From: Comamonas composti DSM 21721
GTDB lineage: Bacteria; Pseudomonadota; Gammaproteobacteria; Burkholderiales; Burkholderiaceae_C
Length of the DNA stretch: 64,000 nt
NCBI RefSeq assembly: GCF_000429845.1
Contig: NZ_AUCQ01000007.1
Span: 1 to 64,000, forward strand
Direction: 5' to 3'
Within the stretch, counting starts at the first letter, position 1. Each line of letters begins with the position of its first letter. The notes under the pieces were generated by a model. That model searched no databases, was not told the DNA's origin, and saw only the letters and a program-made list of their open reading frames with translations. A program made the translations under genes and the position numbers. Positions 17,741-26,171 of this stretch are shown in pieces.

Positions 17741-18976
17741 TCAGGCCGGCGCGGCGATCTCGAAGACCTGGCGCAGATAGGCCAGGTATTTCTCGTCATC
17801 GCACATGCTCTTGCCAGGCGTGTCCGACAGCTTGGCGACCGGCTGGCCGTTGCAGCGCGTCATCTTGATCACGATCTGCAGCGGCACATGGTCAGGCGGA
17901 TCGCCGAGATCATTGGTCAGATTCGTGCCGATGCCGAAGGCCAGCTGGCAGCGCCCGTGAAAGCGCTGAAAGAGTTCTATCGTACGCGGCACGGTCAGAC
18001 CATCGCTGAAGATCAGGGTTTTGCTCAGCGGGTCGATGCGGTTCGCACGGTAGTGCGCAACCAGCCTCTCGCCCCACTCGAACGGATCGCCGCTGTCATG
18101 GCGCGCGCCGTCGAACAGTTTGCAGAAATACAGGTCGAAGTCGCGCAGGAAGGCGCTCATGCCATAGACATCCGACAGCGCAATCCCGAGATCGCCACGG
18201 TACTCGCGCGCCCAGGATTCGAAGCCGAAGACCTGGCTGTCGCGCAGCCTCGGGCCCAGCGACTGGCAGGCCTGCAGATACTCATGGGCCAGCGTGCCCA
18301 GCGGCTTGAGACCCAGCTTCATCGCATACAGCACATTGCTGGTGCCCGCCAGTTGGGATGGCGCGCCGCCCGCGACAGCGCCCACACCCGCGCCGAGTCG
18401 CGTGCACAACACGCGCAGTACCTCCTCGTGCCAGGCGCGTGAAAAACGCCGACGCGTGCCGTAGTCGGCAAAGCGCAGTGCCTCCAGCCCGGGGCGCTGC
18501 ATGAGGGCGATCTTTTCGCTGAGCCGGCGCCGGCCTTCGAGAAAATCCGGCGCCGGCCGCGTATTGCGGAAATAGACCTCGTTGACGATGGCCAGCACCG
18601 GGATCTCGAAGAGGATGGTGTGCAGCCAGGGGCCCTTGATCGAGATGTCGATCTCGCCGCTGGGCAGAGCCTGGACCGATATGTATTTCTCGTTAAGCTG
18701 GAACAGCGCCAGAAAGTCCACGAAGTCGCTCTTGATGAAGCGCAGCGAACTCAGATAGGCCAGCTCCGTATCCTGAAAACGCAGACTGCACAGCGAGCGG
18801 ATCTCGGCGCGGATTTCATCCACATAGGGAGCGAGCTGCACGCCGGGGTTGCGGCACTTGAAGCGATATTCCACACGTGCGCCCGGAAACTGGTGCAGCA
18901 CCACCTGCATCATCGTGAACTTGTAGAGGTCGGTGTCGAGCAGGCTGGTGATGATCATGAACTGGGCCGCGCCCAT
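17741..18976 (-). CDS. pncB: Nicotinate phosphoribosyltransferase PncB
   Basis: PncB converts nicotinate and PRPP, with ATP, to nicotinate mononucleotide in the NAD salvage pathway. The product is up to 411 residues, with family stretches [14 protein letters not shown] at the N-terminus, [22 protein letters not shown] near residue 210, [16 protein letters not shown] near 290 and [13 protein letters not shown] near 345. The ATG at 18976 gives MGAAQF before MIITSLLD, and the second ATG at 18958 is at least as likely from conservation. The antiporter gene follows after about 77 bases. Confidence 0.93.
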   Translation of the reverse strand: MGAAQFMIITSLLDTDLYKFTMMQVVLHQFPGARVEYRFKCRNPGVQLAPYVDEIRAEIRSLCSLRFQDTELAYLSSLRFIKSDFVDFLALFQLNEKYISVQALPSGEIDISIKGPWLHTILFEIPVLAIVNEVYFRNTRPAPDFLEGRRRLSEKIALMQRPGLEALRFADYGTRRRFSRAWHEEVLRVLCTRLGAGVGAVAGGAPSQLAGTSNVLYAMKLGLKPLGTLAHEYLQACQSLGPRLRDSQVFGFESWAREYRGDLGIALSDVYGMSAFLRDFDLYFCKLFDGARHDSGDPFEWGERLVAHYRANRIDPLSKTLIFSDGLTVPRTIELFQRFHGRCQLAFGIGTNLTNDLGDPPDHVPLQIVIKMTRCNGQPVAKLSDTPGKSMCDDEKYLAYLRQVFEIAAPA

Positions 18977-19098
18977 CGGGCTCTCAATGGCAAACAGCGC
19001 TCCAGTGTAGGCGATCCGGCTGGCGCAACGCGCCAGAGAACACCGCGGCCAGTCCGGCCCAGACCCAGCCCGATCAGACGGGTGCTGCAGCCTGCGGC

Positions 19099-19563
19099 TC
19101 AGCCCCGCAGCAAGGGGGCAAGTGCGCCCTTGAGGGCCTCGGGCACGGCCACGGGCCGGCGCGTGGCCTTGTCCACATAGACATGGATAAAGTGGCCTGC
19201 GGCTGCCGAAAGCGGCTCCCCGGCCGCGAACAGCCCCACCTCATAGCGCACGCTGGAGCTGCCGATGCGCGCCACGCGCAGGCCGGCCTCCACGGTCTGG
19301 GGAAAGGCCAGGGGCGCAAAATAATTGCACTGCGTCTCTATGACCAGGCCAATCGTCTGCCCGGCATGGATATCCAGCGCCCCCTGCTCGATCAGATAGG
19401 CGTTGACCGCCGTATCGAACCAGCTGTAGTAGACGACGTTGTTCACATGGCCATAGACATCGTTGTCCATCCAGCGTGTGCCTATGCTGCGAAACACCGC
19501 ATACGCCTCGCGCGGCTGGGCCACGGGCCTCTCGGGGGAAAGATTCTGGGAAGATGCGCTCAT
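19099..19563 (-). CDS. Acyl-CoA thioesterase, 4HBT hot-dog family
   Basis: A single hot-dog-fold thioesterase of the YbgC/4HBT type, about 154 residues. The catalytic-Asp motif [21 protein letters not shown] lies near residue 32, and the middle segment [20 protein letters not shown] is typical of the fold. I start at ATG 19563 ([10 protein letters not shown]). ATG 19572 is an in-frame alternative, and an upstream extension to 19668 looks non-coding. Substrate chain length cannot be read. Confidence 0.82.
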   Translation of the reverse strand: MSASSQNLSPERPVAQPREAYAVFRSIGTRWMDNDVYGHVNNVVYYSWFDTAVNAYLIEQGALDIHAGQTIGLVIETQCNYFAPLAFPQTVEAGLRVARIGSSSVRYEVGLFAAGEPLSAAAGHFIHVYVDKATRRPVAVPEALKGALAPLLRG

Positions 19564-19745
19564 GCCGCGCATTGTGCTGCCTGCCGGGCGCAAAACCCCT
19601 CTCAAGAGCCGGTACCTGTCACCTGAAGGACGCAAGGCATGCAAAATCGATACGCGGCACCTTGGCACAGCGAAATGTAATCAGAACGACATAAAAGCAA
19701 TTTAAAATCAATTGCTTACATAAAAACCACAGAACAGCGCCGTTT

Positions 19746-19821
19746 TTTGCTGCATTGCAGCAAATTCCTCTTGCTTACTTTGTCACATTCCATAGAATAG
19801 AGGCATTGCTGCACTGCAACA
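19746..19821 (+). promoter_or_regulatory. Two PhaR-like operator palindromes upstream of the phasin gene
   Basis: TTTGCTGCATTGCAGCAAA at 19746-19764 is a perfect 8+3+8 palindrome containing CTGC-N3-GCAG, the TGC-rich core reported for PhaR, the repressor of phasin genes. A second, imperfect copy (TTGCTGCACTGCAA, 19806-19819) lies 60 bases further on. Both sit between the thioesterase gene and the phasin start, where a PhaR operator would be expected. phaR itself is not in the window. Confidence 0.65.
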
Positions 19822-19895
19822 TGGCATTGGGCCGAACCGGTACAGCTTTTTCCCGCCAACCCAGACCTTCATGGTCCGTTTTTACGGAGATTGAT

Positions 19896-20441
19896 ATGAG
19901 CTTGACCCCTGACCAAATCCTGAGCGCCCACAAAGCCAACGTAGAGACCCTTTTCGGTCTGACCAGCAAGGCCTTTGCCGGCGTCGAAAAACTCGTGGAA
20001 CTCAATGTGACGGCCTCGCGTGCCGCCCTGAGCGAAGTTGCCCAGCACACCCAGGCCGTGCTCAGCGCCAAGGATGCCCAGGAGCTGCTGGCCCTGCAGG
20101 CCAACCTGTTCCAGCCCCTGGCCGAGAAGACTGCCTCCTATAGCCGCCACCTCTACGAGATCGCCAGCGGCACGGGCGCAGAATTCGCCAAGACCTTCGA
20201 GAGCCAGGCCAGCGAAGTGCAAAAAGGCCTGACCTCGTTGATCGACAGCACGGCCAAGAACGCGCCCGCAGGCAGCGAAACCGCCGTGGCCGTGATCAAG
20301 AGCGCCGTGACGGCTGCCAACAACGCCTTCGAATCCGTGCAAAAAGCGGTCAAGCAGGCATCGGATCTGGCCGAAGCCAACTTCAATGCCGTGACCACGC
20401 CCGTGGCCGAAGCAACGCAGGCCGCGTCGCGCAAGCGTTGA
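19896..20441 (+). CDS. phaP: Phasin family protein (PHA granule-associated)
   Basis: Phasins coat polyhydroxyalkanoate granules in the cytoplasm. The 181-residue protein is Ala-rich, helical and without membrane segments, and begins [22 protein letters not shown], as in the phasin_2 / TIGR01841 group. Heptad-like repeats run through most of it, and it ends in a basic tail (ASRKR). The ATG at 19896 follows ACGGAGA. A strong intrinsic terminator lies 130 bases downstream. Two PhaR-like palindromes lie upstream. Confidence 0.92.
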   Translation: MSLTPDQILSAHKANVETLFGLTSKAFAGVEKLVELNVTASRAALSEVAQHTQAVLSAKDAQELLALQANLFQPLAEKTASYSRHLYEIASGTGAEFAKTFESQASEVQKGLTSLIDSTAKNAPAGSETAVAVIKSAVTAANNAFESVQKAVKQASDLAEANFNAVTTPVAEATQAASRKR

Positions 20442-20572
20442 TGACAAAGTCCTACAAAGATGGTGTGCAACAAGACCGTAGTTACCCTTAGAATTGCACC
20501 CATCGCCGGTTGAAAAACCGACACCAGTTGTCTCCTTGGATCCTCCTGAAATCTTGTTTCACGGATCCTTTT

Positions 20573-20601
20573 AAACCCAGTCGCAAGACTGGGTTTTTTT
20601 T
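20573..20601 (+). terminator. Intrinsic terminator after the phasin gene
   Basis: AAACCCAGT, a short GCAAG-type loop and ACTGGGTTT form a 9-bp hairpin that continues into a run of eight T. This is a textbook rho-independent terminator. Confidence 0.88.
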
Positions 20602-20674
20602 CGTCCCTGCGCTGCCAATCACCTTGCATGGGCTCTCGGTATCTGGCGGCAGGACATGTGCCAGAGGCTATGAT

Positions 20675-20689
20675 TGAGAACAGTTCTCG
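20675..20689 (+). promoter_or_regulatory. Fur-box candidate upstream of the Fe(III)-binding protein gene
   Basis: TGAGAAC-A-GTTCTCG is a 7-1-7 inverted repeat with one mismatch, resembling the Fur half-site arrangement TGATAAT-N-ATTATCA. It lies 44 bases before the start of a ferric-iron binding-protein gene, consistent with iron repression. Confidence 0.6.
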
Positions 20690-20732
20690 TTATTCGCTTT
20701 CTCATAAGCATCTTCCATAAAGGCCAGCCCGC

Positions 20733-21782
20733 ATGTCCAGCTCCCTCAAAGCCCTGTTCAGTGTTTGTGCCATCGCAGCCGCCTCGGCGGCCTATGCCGA
20801 TGCCCAGATGCTGAACCTGTACTCTGCACGTCACTATTCGACCGACGAGGAGCTGTACAACGGCTTTACCAAGGCCACGGGCATCAAGATCAACCGCGTG
20901 GACAGCGATGACGCCGGCATCATTGCGCGCCTCAAGGCCGAGGGCCAGTCATCGCCAGCCGACGTGATCCTGCTCGTCGACGCTGCGCGCCTGTATCGCG
21001 GCGAGGTCGACGGCCTGTTCCAGCCGATACGCTCCAAGCCGCTGGAAGACGTGATTCCCGCGAATCTGCGCGCCCACCCGGCTGCCGACGGCAGCATCAG
21101 CTGGTTTGGTCTGTCCACGCGGGCCCGCGTCATCGTCTACAACAAGGCCAAGGTCAAGCCCGAGGACGTGGCCACCTACGAATCCCTGGCCGACCCAAAG
21201 TTCAAGGGCCAGCTGTGCATACGCTCGGGCTCCCACCCCTATAACCTGAGCCTGTTCGGCACCATGGTCGAGCACCTGGGCGAGCAAAAGGCCGAGGCCT
21301 GGATCAAGGGCATGACGGCGAATCTCGCCCGCACCCCAAAGGGCGGCGATATCGACCAGATCAAGGGCGTGGCCTCGGGCGAATGCACGATAGGCGTGAG
21401 CAACAGCTACTACCTCGCACGCCTGATGCGCTCGGCCAAGCCCGAGGACCAGGCCGTCGCGGCCAAGGTCGGCGTGGTCTTTCCCAACCAGAGCAGCTGG
21501 GGCACGCATCTGAATATCGCCGGCGGTGCCGTGGCCCGCCACGCCAAGAACAAGGACAACGCCATCAAGTTCCTGGAATACCTGGCCAGCCCCGTGGCCC
21601 AGAACTATTTCGCCAACGGCAACAACGAGTGGCCTGCAGCCAGGAACGTCGAGCTGGACAACCCTGCGCTCAAGACCATGACGCAGGGCAAGCCGTTCAA
21701 GAGCGAGACCATTCCGATCAGCGCCGCAGGCAGGAACCAGGTCAAGGTTCAGCAGATGCTGGACCGCGCCGGGTTCCAGTAA
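20733..21782 (+). CDS. fbpA: Periplasmic Fe(III)-binding protein (FbpA/FutA type)
   Basis: A 349-residue solute-binding protein of ferric-iron ABC transporters. The signal peptide is LKALFSVCAIAAASAAYADA. The mature start LNLYSARHYSTDEELYNGFTK carries the early Tyr/His region typical of FutA/FbpA. The later GVSNSYYLARLMRS contains the adjacent tyrosines (YY) that bind iron in this family. A Fur-like box precedes it. No intact permease or ATPase follows, and a short ORF at 21877-21975 may be a relic of the permease. The protein would need partners encoded elsewhere. Confidence 0.88.
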   Translation: MSSSLKALFSVCAIAAASAAYADAQMLNLYSARHYSTDEELYNGFTKATGIKINRVDSDDAGIIARLKAEGQSSPADVILLVDAARLYRGEVDGLFQPIRSKPLEDVIPANLRAHPAADGSISWFGLSTRARVIVYNKAKVKPEDVATYESLADPKFKGQLCIRSGSHPYNLSLFGTMVEHLGEQKAEAWIKGMTANLARTPKGGDIDQIKGVASGECTIGVSNSYYLARLMRSAKPEDQAVAAKVGVVFPNQSSWGTHLNIAGGAVARHAKNKDNAIKFLEYLASPVAQNYFANGNNEWPAARNVELDNPALKTMTQGKPFKSETIPISAAGRNQVKVQQMLDRAGFQ

Positions 21783-21876
21783 TCAGCCCGCCAAACGGCT
21801 CGCGCCGCTTGCCCCCGAGGGAGGCGGCGGCCCTTGCCCGCTGCCCCCGATATTTCCCGCATCAGTGTGAGAAGCC

Positions 21877-21975
21877 ATGCTGAAAGCAGACATCCGGCAC
21901 ACTCGCCCAGCCCGCCTCTCCCGGGCTCCTCTCTGTCTTTCGGCGTCAGTCATTCAAGATCAAAAAAGCGTGTAG
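21877..21975 (+). pseudogene. Possible truncated start of an iron-ABC permease gene
   Basis: An ATG with GAGAAG upstream opens a 32-codon frame, MLKADIRHTRPARLSRAPLC and on to a TAG. It runs straight into the terminator palindrome at 21962. FbpA genes are normally followed by fbpB, and the peptide has the Arg/Pro-rich look of a cytoplasmic permease N-terminus just before TM1. That is the only support. It may equally be a chance frame. Confidence 0.22.
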
Positions 21976-22012
21976 CGCTCGCCAGGCAAGCGCTACACGC
22001 TATCAAAAAAAG
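21962..22012. terminator. Bidirectional terminator, palindromic-repeat type
   Basis: GCGTGTAGCGCT (21968-21979) and AGCGCTACACGC (21989-22000) form a perfect 12-bp stem with a 9-base loop. It is flanked by AAAAAA on the left and TATCAAAAAAA on the right. The flanking A runs make it mainly a terminator for the minus-strand receptor gene, with MITE copy C now inserted between gene and terminator. Confidence 0.7.
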
Positions 22013-22022
22013 CTGACCGAGC

Positions 22023-22295
22023 TTAGAGCGTGTTTACGATCTCTACGCTGCCGCGTTGGAGCGCAATCGGGATGAGTTCAAAGCGATGGGGCGCAGCTTG
22101 CACCGGGGTGCAAGCAAGCTTTAGCGCTAGAAAATAGCCCGATTTCACTCCAGCCCTTCGGGCCAGTGCCTTTGCGGGCGGTCTGCAGCGTTGCGAATCC
22201 TCGCAATAGCACGGCTATTGCTGCGGTGTCGCGCCTTGCATCCCATCCCGCACAGACACTGGCGCGGCACCGAGGAGATCGTAAACACGTTCTTA
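22023..22295 (-). repeat. MITE copy C (full length), inserted at the receptor stop codon
   Basis: A 267-bp element (22026-22292) with terminal inverted repeats GAGCGTGTTTACGATCTC and GAGATCGTAAACACGTTC, flanked by TTA direct repeats (22023-22025 and 22293-22295). The right TTA, read on the minus strand, is the TAA stop codon of the TonB receptor gene. It is nearly identical to copy E over its whole length and inverted relative to copy D. It has no convincing coding capacity. Confidence 0.82.
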
Positions 22296-24605
22296 GAACT
22301 CGTAGTTGGCCGAAACCCACAGGCGCCGGCCTTCGAGCGGATTGCGATAGCGGTTGCCGTAGGTCACGGTATTGCCTGTGCGGTAAGGCTGGTAGTCCAC
22401 AAAGTCCTTGTTGAACAGGTTGTAGACGGCGGCGTTGATGGTGAACTTGGGCGAGACACGGTAGCTGCCGCCCAGGTGAAGCTGGGTATAGGCCTTGTAG
22501 TCGCCAAGGGTCTGGGCTGCAGCCACGGTGCTGGCTGAAGTGCCGGGGTCGCGGAAACGTTCGCTGCGGTACTCGGCGCGCAGCCAGCCGCTCCACTGGG
22601 CCGAAGGCTTCCAGTCCAGGCGTGCGTTGACCGCATGCTTGGGCGTATCGGTCAGCGGCTTGCCCTTGTTGGCTCCACTTTTCTGCTCGCTCTTGGTGTA
22701 GGTGTAGTTGGCGCTGGTGGACCAGGCCTTGCTGATCGCATAGCGTGCGCCCAGCTCCAGGCCGCGCGTATTCGCCTTGTCCACGTTGACCTGCTGGCCG
22801 AACATGTCCACATTGGGCCAGTGACCGAAGTCCACGCAGTCAGGCCGGTTGGGCTGGCCTGCAAACGAGCAGTTGGGCAGGCCCGGGCCGCTGGTGATCT
22901 TGTCCTTGAAGTCGTTGTTGAACAGCATGGCGTTCAAGCCAAAACCCTGGGCGTTGTCAAAGTAAACGCCCAGTTCGGTGCTGCGGCTGGTTTCGGGCTT
23001 GAGGCTGGGCGTGCCAATCAGCGGAATCGTGCCCTGACCACCAAAACCATTGATGCCCGGCACCAGTTGCTCCACACGCGGCGTCTTGTAGCCGTTGCTG
23101 ACACCGCCCTTGAGCGTCCATTGCGGCGCGGCATTCCACACGCCGTAGACACGCGGACTGGTCTTGCCGCCGAAGATGCTGTGCCTGTCGTAGCGAGCAC
23201 CCAGGGTCAGCTTGAAATCCTGGGTCAAGCTCCACTCGTCCTCGGCAAACAGGGCTTTTTGCGTGAACTTGAATTGCTCTGGCGCCACGCCGTCCACCAT
23301 GCTCGCCTGCCACCACTGACCACCCAGGGTGGTCAAATGATTGGCCCAGGGCATGACCAGCTTGGTGTCCAGCACCTTGCTTTGCACTTCCAGCGTACGC
23401 GGACCGCCTTCCACGGCGCCCGGCGTTCCCTTGGGAATTGTGCGGCCTATGGTTTCGGTCTGATTGACCATGTAGCTGCTGTCCCAGGTGCCGAAACCAT
23501 AACGCCCGGTGTGGGCAATGCTCCATTGGTCACGGTTGTACTTTTGCGCGGTGGCATAGCCGCCCGTCAGCGAGCCCATTTGCCCGCGCCCATTGTCATA
23601 GGTCTGGCGACCGGTTTCGGCATCGAAAATGATGTCGTGATAGCGGTTGGGCGTGATGGACAGGCGCGCGCCCATGGTGTTGACGCTGGACTTGACGGGA
23701 TTGCCCCCCATGCTGGGCACGACGATCTGGCCATTGTTGCCCTGGTAGTTGATGTCCGCCCCTTCGCGATGAAAGCGGCTGCCGCGAATCGCCAGACCCA
23801 CCAGGTCTTGCTTGATGGGCCCGCTCAGGTAGAACTTGCCCGCGTGCGTGTCGCCGAATGAAGACTCCTGCTGCAGCGTGTAGTCCACATTGATGGAGCC
23901 GCCCCAGGTCTTGCCGACCTTGCGGGTGATGATGTTGATCACGCCGCCCATGGCATCCGAGCCGTAGAGCGTGGACATGGGGCCGCGTATGACCTCGATG
24001 CGCTCGATGGCCGACATGGGTGGCAAAAAGCTGGTCTGCGTGCCGCCGAAGTCGTTGGGCGTGACATTGCCCGCCGAGTTCTGGCGCCGCCCGTCTATGA
24101 GCACCAGCGTGTACTCGGGCGGCATGCCGCGAATGCTGATGTTGGGGCCGCCGGTCTTGTCCGTGCCAGCCCCCACGTCCACGCCCTCGACATCCTCCAG
24201 CGCCTGGGCCAGGTTGCCAAACCGCTTTTGCTCCAGATCCTGGCGCGTAATCACGCTGATCGAGGCCGGCGCCTCCCGGATGTCCTGCTCGAAGCCCGAG
24301 GCCGAGACCACGACTTCGCGCATCGTCGTCTCTTTTTCAGTGTCGGACTGGGCCCAGGAGATATGGGAAACACAGGCCAGGGCGGCAGCAACCGCCAGCG
24401 GTGCCGGGCGTAAGAGCGTGTTCACGATCTCCTCGCGGCGCGCCAGTGTCCTCAAGGGTTTGGAGCGAAATCGGGCGATTTGTTCGCGCAGGCCCTTGCT
24501 TGCACCCTGGTGCAAGCTGCGCCCCATCGCTTTGAACTCATCCCGATTGCACTCCAACGCGGCAGCGTAGAGATCGTGAGCACGCTCTAAGGCAAAGGAA
24601 ATCAT
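22293..24605 (-). CDS. TonB-dependent siderophore receptor (FepA/CirA-like) with in-frame MITE insertion
   Basis: An outer-membrane receptor probably taking up a catecholate-type ferric siderophore. After the leader come a plug domain (APASISVITRQDLEQKRFGN, IRGMPPEYTLVLIDGRRQ, IEVIRGPMSTLYGSDAMGGVINIITRK) and a 22-strand barrel ending VSANYEF with the usual terminal Phe. The start ATG 24605 has GGAG seven bases upstream. Codons 1-6 (MISFAL) are followed by 59 codons supplied by MITE copy D plus its target duplication. The hydrophobic signal core then resumes at RPAPLAVAAALACVSHISWAQ. Removing the insert restores a normal signal peptide and a 711-residue protein. Whether the 770-residue product is exported is open. 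The stop codon coincides with the target duplication of MITE copy C. Confidence 0.9.
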   Translation of the reverse strand: MISFALERAHDLYAAALECNRDEFKAMGRSLHQGASKGLREQIARFRSKPLRTLARREEIVNTLLRPAPLAVAAALACVSHISWAQSDTEKETTMREVVVSASGFEQDIREAPASISVITRQDLEQKRFGNLAQALEDVEGVDVGAGTDKTGGPNISIRGMPPEYTLVLIDGRRQNSAGNVTPNDFGGTQTSFLPPMSAIERIEVIRGPMSTLYGSDAMGGVINIITRKVGKTWGGSINVDYTLQQESSFGDTHAGKFYLSGPIKQDLVGLAIRGSRFHREGADINYQGNNGQIVVPSMGGNPVKSSVNTMGARLSITPNRYHDIIFDAETGRQTYDNGRGQMGSLTGGYATAQKYNRDQWSIAHTGRYGFGTWDSSYMVNQTETIGRTIPKGTPGAVEGGPRTLEVQSKVLDTKLVMPWANHLTTLGGQWWQASMVDGVAPEQFKFTQKALFAEDEWSLTQDFKLTLGARYDRHSIFGGKTSPRVYGVWNAAPQWTLKGGVSNGYKTPRVEQLVPGINGFGGQGTIPLIGTPSLKPETSRSTELGVYFDNAQGFGLNAMLFNNDFKDKITSGPGLPNCSFAGQPNRPDCVDFGHWPNVDMFGQQVNVDKANTRGLELGARYAISKAWSTSANYTYTKSEQKSGANKGKPLTDTPKHAVNARLDWKPSAQWSGWLRAEYRSERFRDPGTSASTVAAAQTLGDYKAYTQLHLGGSYRVSPKFTINAAVYNLFNKDFVDYQPYRTGNTVTYGNRYRNPLEGRRLWVSANYEF
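24411..24590 (+). repeat. MITE copy D, in frame within the receptor gene
   Basis: A 174-bp member (24414-24587) with both terminal repeats and TAA target duplications (24411-24413 and 24588-24590). Compared with copies C and E it lacks about 92 bp of interior. Element plus one duplication is 177 bp, exactly 59 codons, and the minus-strand frame through it is open. It splits the signal-peptide coding region of the receptor gene after codon 6. Read on the minus strand, its end supplies AGGAG-ATC-GTG in frame with the signal core, a possible but tightly spaced alternative start. Confidence 0.85.
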
Positions 24606-24763
24606 GAAAACACTCCAAAGGATTGAAAAAGCCAAATCGGTTTGGCGTATCGCTTTGAAATGCTTTGTTATGCGTTACTGGTGACCGGATGTTCAAATCA
24701 TATACAAACACGAATCACTCTTGTTTTCTTTTTCAAATAAAAACAGATTGCTATCAAAAAAAA

Positions 24764-26146
24764 TCAATACACATCGCGCCTGTAGCGTCCTTGCAAGGCA
24801 AGCGCATCAAGCGGCTCGCTTCCCAGCAGCTCCCGCAGCAACTGGTCCACGGCCTGAGCCATGCCTTGCTGGCTGCCGCAGACATAGATCGCAGCGCCGC
24901 GCTCCACCCAGGATTTGAGCCGCCCGGCTTCGGCCGCCAGCACATGCTGCACATAGCCGGGGGTTTGCGCATGGCGCGACCAGGCGCGGTCCAGCCTGGC
25001 GAGCTGCCCCTGGGCCAGCCACTGCTGCAACTGCGCATCCAGCAAGGCATCGTGCTCGGGATGGCGCTCGCCAAACACCAGCCATTGATCGGCGCAGCCT
25101 CGGGCAACACGGGCCTTGATATGGCTGCACAGTCCTGCCAGGCCCGTGCCGTTGCCGATGAGGATCAAGGGTCGGTGAGCGTTGTCGCCCAGCCTAAATC
25201 CGCTGTGCGCACGCAGGCGCAGCGCCAGCCGCCCGCCCTCCTCCAGGCCCGTGCACAGCCAGTCCGAGGCCAGGCCCGGCGTGCCATCCGCGCGCGTGCT
25301 TTGCCTGACCAGCAGTTGCAGGCAGCCATCGCTGCTGACGTTCGCAATCGAATAATCACGCGGGCGCTCGGGGTCGGACTCCACGCACAAGGAGACCAGG
25401 TCGCCCGATTCCCAGGTCGGCAGCGCGCCGCTCTCCGGGACCCAGTCGAGCAGGTAGACTGCCCCGCCCTGGCTGCCCGGGTTCAGGCGCTGTCTGCGCT
25501 GCAACACCCAGAGCCGCTCGGGCTCGGGCTCGGTCCAGGCATCGGCCTGCCGGCCTGTCAGGCGCTGCACCAGGCCGCCCACAGCCTCGCGCCAACTGCG
25601 CAGGACGGCCTCGTCCATATTGCTCATGCACAGCATGGCCGTCTGTGCCTTCTGGGCCTCAAGCCATGCCTGCACGCGCAGGCCAAACGCACAGAACTGC
25701 ACATATTCCCTGTCGCCCAGGGCCAGCACATGCGCTTCGTGGCCCTCCAGGTCCAGGGGCTTGTCCAGCATGCGGCGCACAAAGCCCAGAGCCTGATCAG
25801 GGGCATCGCCTTCGCCGCAGGTGGCGACCACCCACAGACTGTGAGCGCAGGCCCTGAGGTCGGCTTGCGTGATCTCCTGCAGGCTCATCAGGCGCACGGC
25901 GCAGCCCGCTTCGTGCAGCACGCGTGCACTTTCATGGGCCAGGGCTTCGGCCTGCCCGGTCTGGCTGGCATAGGCCACGAGCACCGCAGGGCCGTGACCA
26001 CTGCCGGCCTGCAGTTGCTGCTGTTCGCGCCGGGCCGCCTGGCTGCGCTGGCGCTGGCGCCAGGCAATGCCCGCGCACAGGGCCACATAGGCCGCCATCA
26101 GGGCCAGGGCTGCGCCCACCCGGGCCGAGCTGAGTATCCAATCCAT
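24764..26146 (-). CDS. Membrane-anchored flavodoxin/FAD reductase (sulfite-reductase flavoprotein type)
   Basis: A 460-residue diflavin reductase: one N-terminal membrane helix (about residues 7-28), a flavodoxin-like FMN domain (VLVAYASQTGQAEALA near 55, then VVATCGEGDAPDQALGF) and a CysJ-like FAD/NADPH domain. The latter shows RPRDYSIANV near residue 260, IGNGTGLAGLCSHIKA near 325 and YVCGSQQGMAQAV near 430. It could move electrons from NADPH to a membrane or periplasmic acceptor. It is the last of five genes (PepSY, DUF2271, DUF4198, ApbE, this) and precedes the siderophore receptor, suggesting ferric-siderophore reduction. It is fairly unusual in having the membrane anchor. Confidence 0.85.
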   Translation of the reverse strand: MDWILSSARVGAALALMAAYVALCAGIAWRQRQRSQAARREQQQLQAGSGHGPAVLVAYASQTGQAEALAHESARVLHEAGCAVRLMSLQEITQADLRACAHSLWVVATCGEGDAPDQALGFVRRMLDKPLDLEGHEAHVLALGDREYVQFCAFGLRVQAWLEAQKAQTAMLCMSNMDEAVLRSWREAVGGLVQRLTGRQADAWTEPEPERLWVLQRRQRLNPGSQGGAVYLLDWVPESGALPTWESGDLVSLCVESDPERPRDYSIANVSSDGCLQLLVRQSTRADGTPGLASDWLCTGLEEGGRLALRLRAHSGFRLGDNAHRPLILIGNGTGLAGLCSHIKARVARGCADQWLVFGERHPEHDALLDAQLQQWLAQGQLARLDRAWSRHAQTPGYVQHVLAAEAGRLKSWVERGAAIYVCGSQQGMAQAVDQLLRELLGSEPLDALALQGRYRRDVY

Positions 26147-26171
26147 CTTGTGTATCCGCAGCAGGCCCGGC

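Noticed and set aside
15198-17780. 860-codon plus-strand open frame opposite the dehydrogenase and antiporter genes
   Set aside because: It is a high-GC antisense frame. The minus strand here encodes conserved enzymes with motifs and ribosome binding sites, while the long frame is Arg/Gly/His-rich with no family features.
22166-22414. Small protein shared by two loci (MPLRAVCSVANPRNSTAIAA in MITE copies C and E)
   Set aside because: The frame is internal to the MITE, reads across the element end into unrelated sequence in each copy, and lacks a ribosome binding site.
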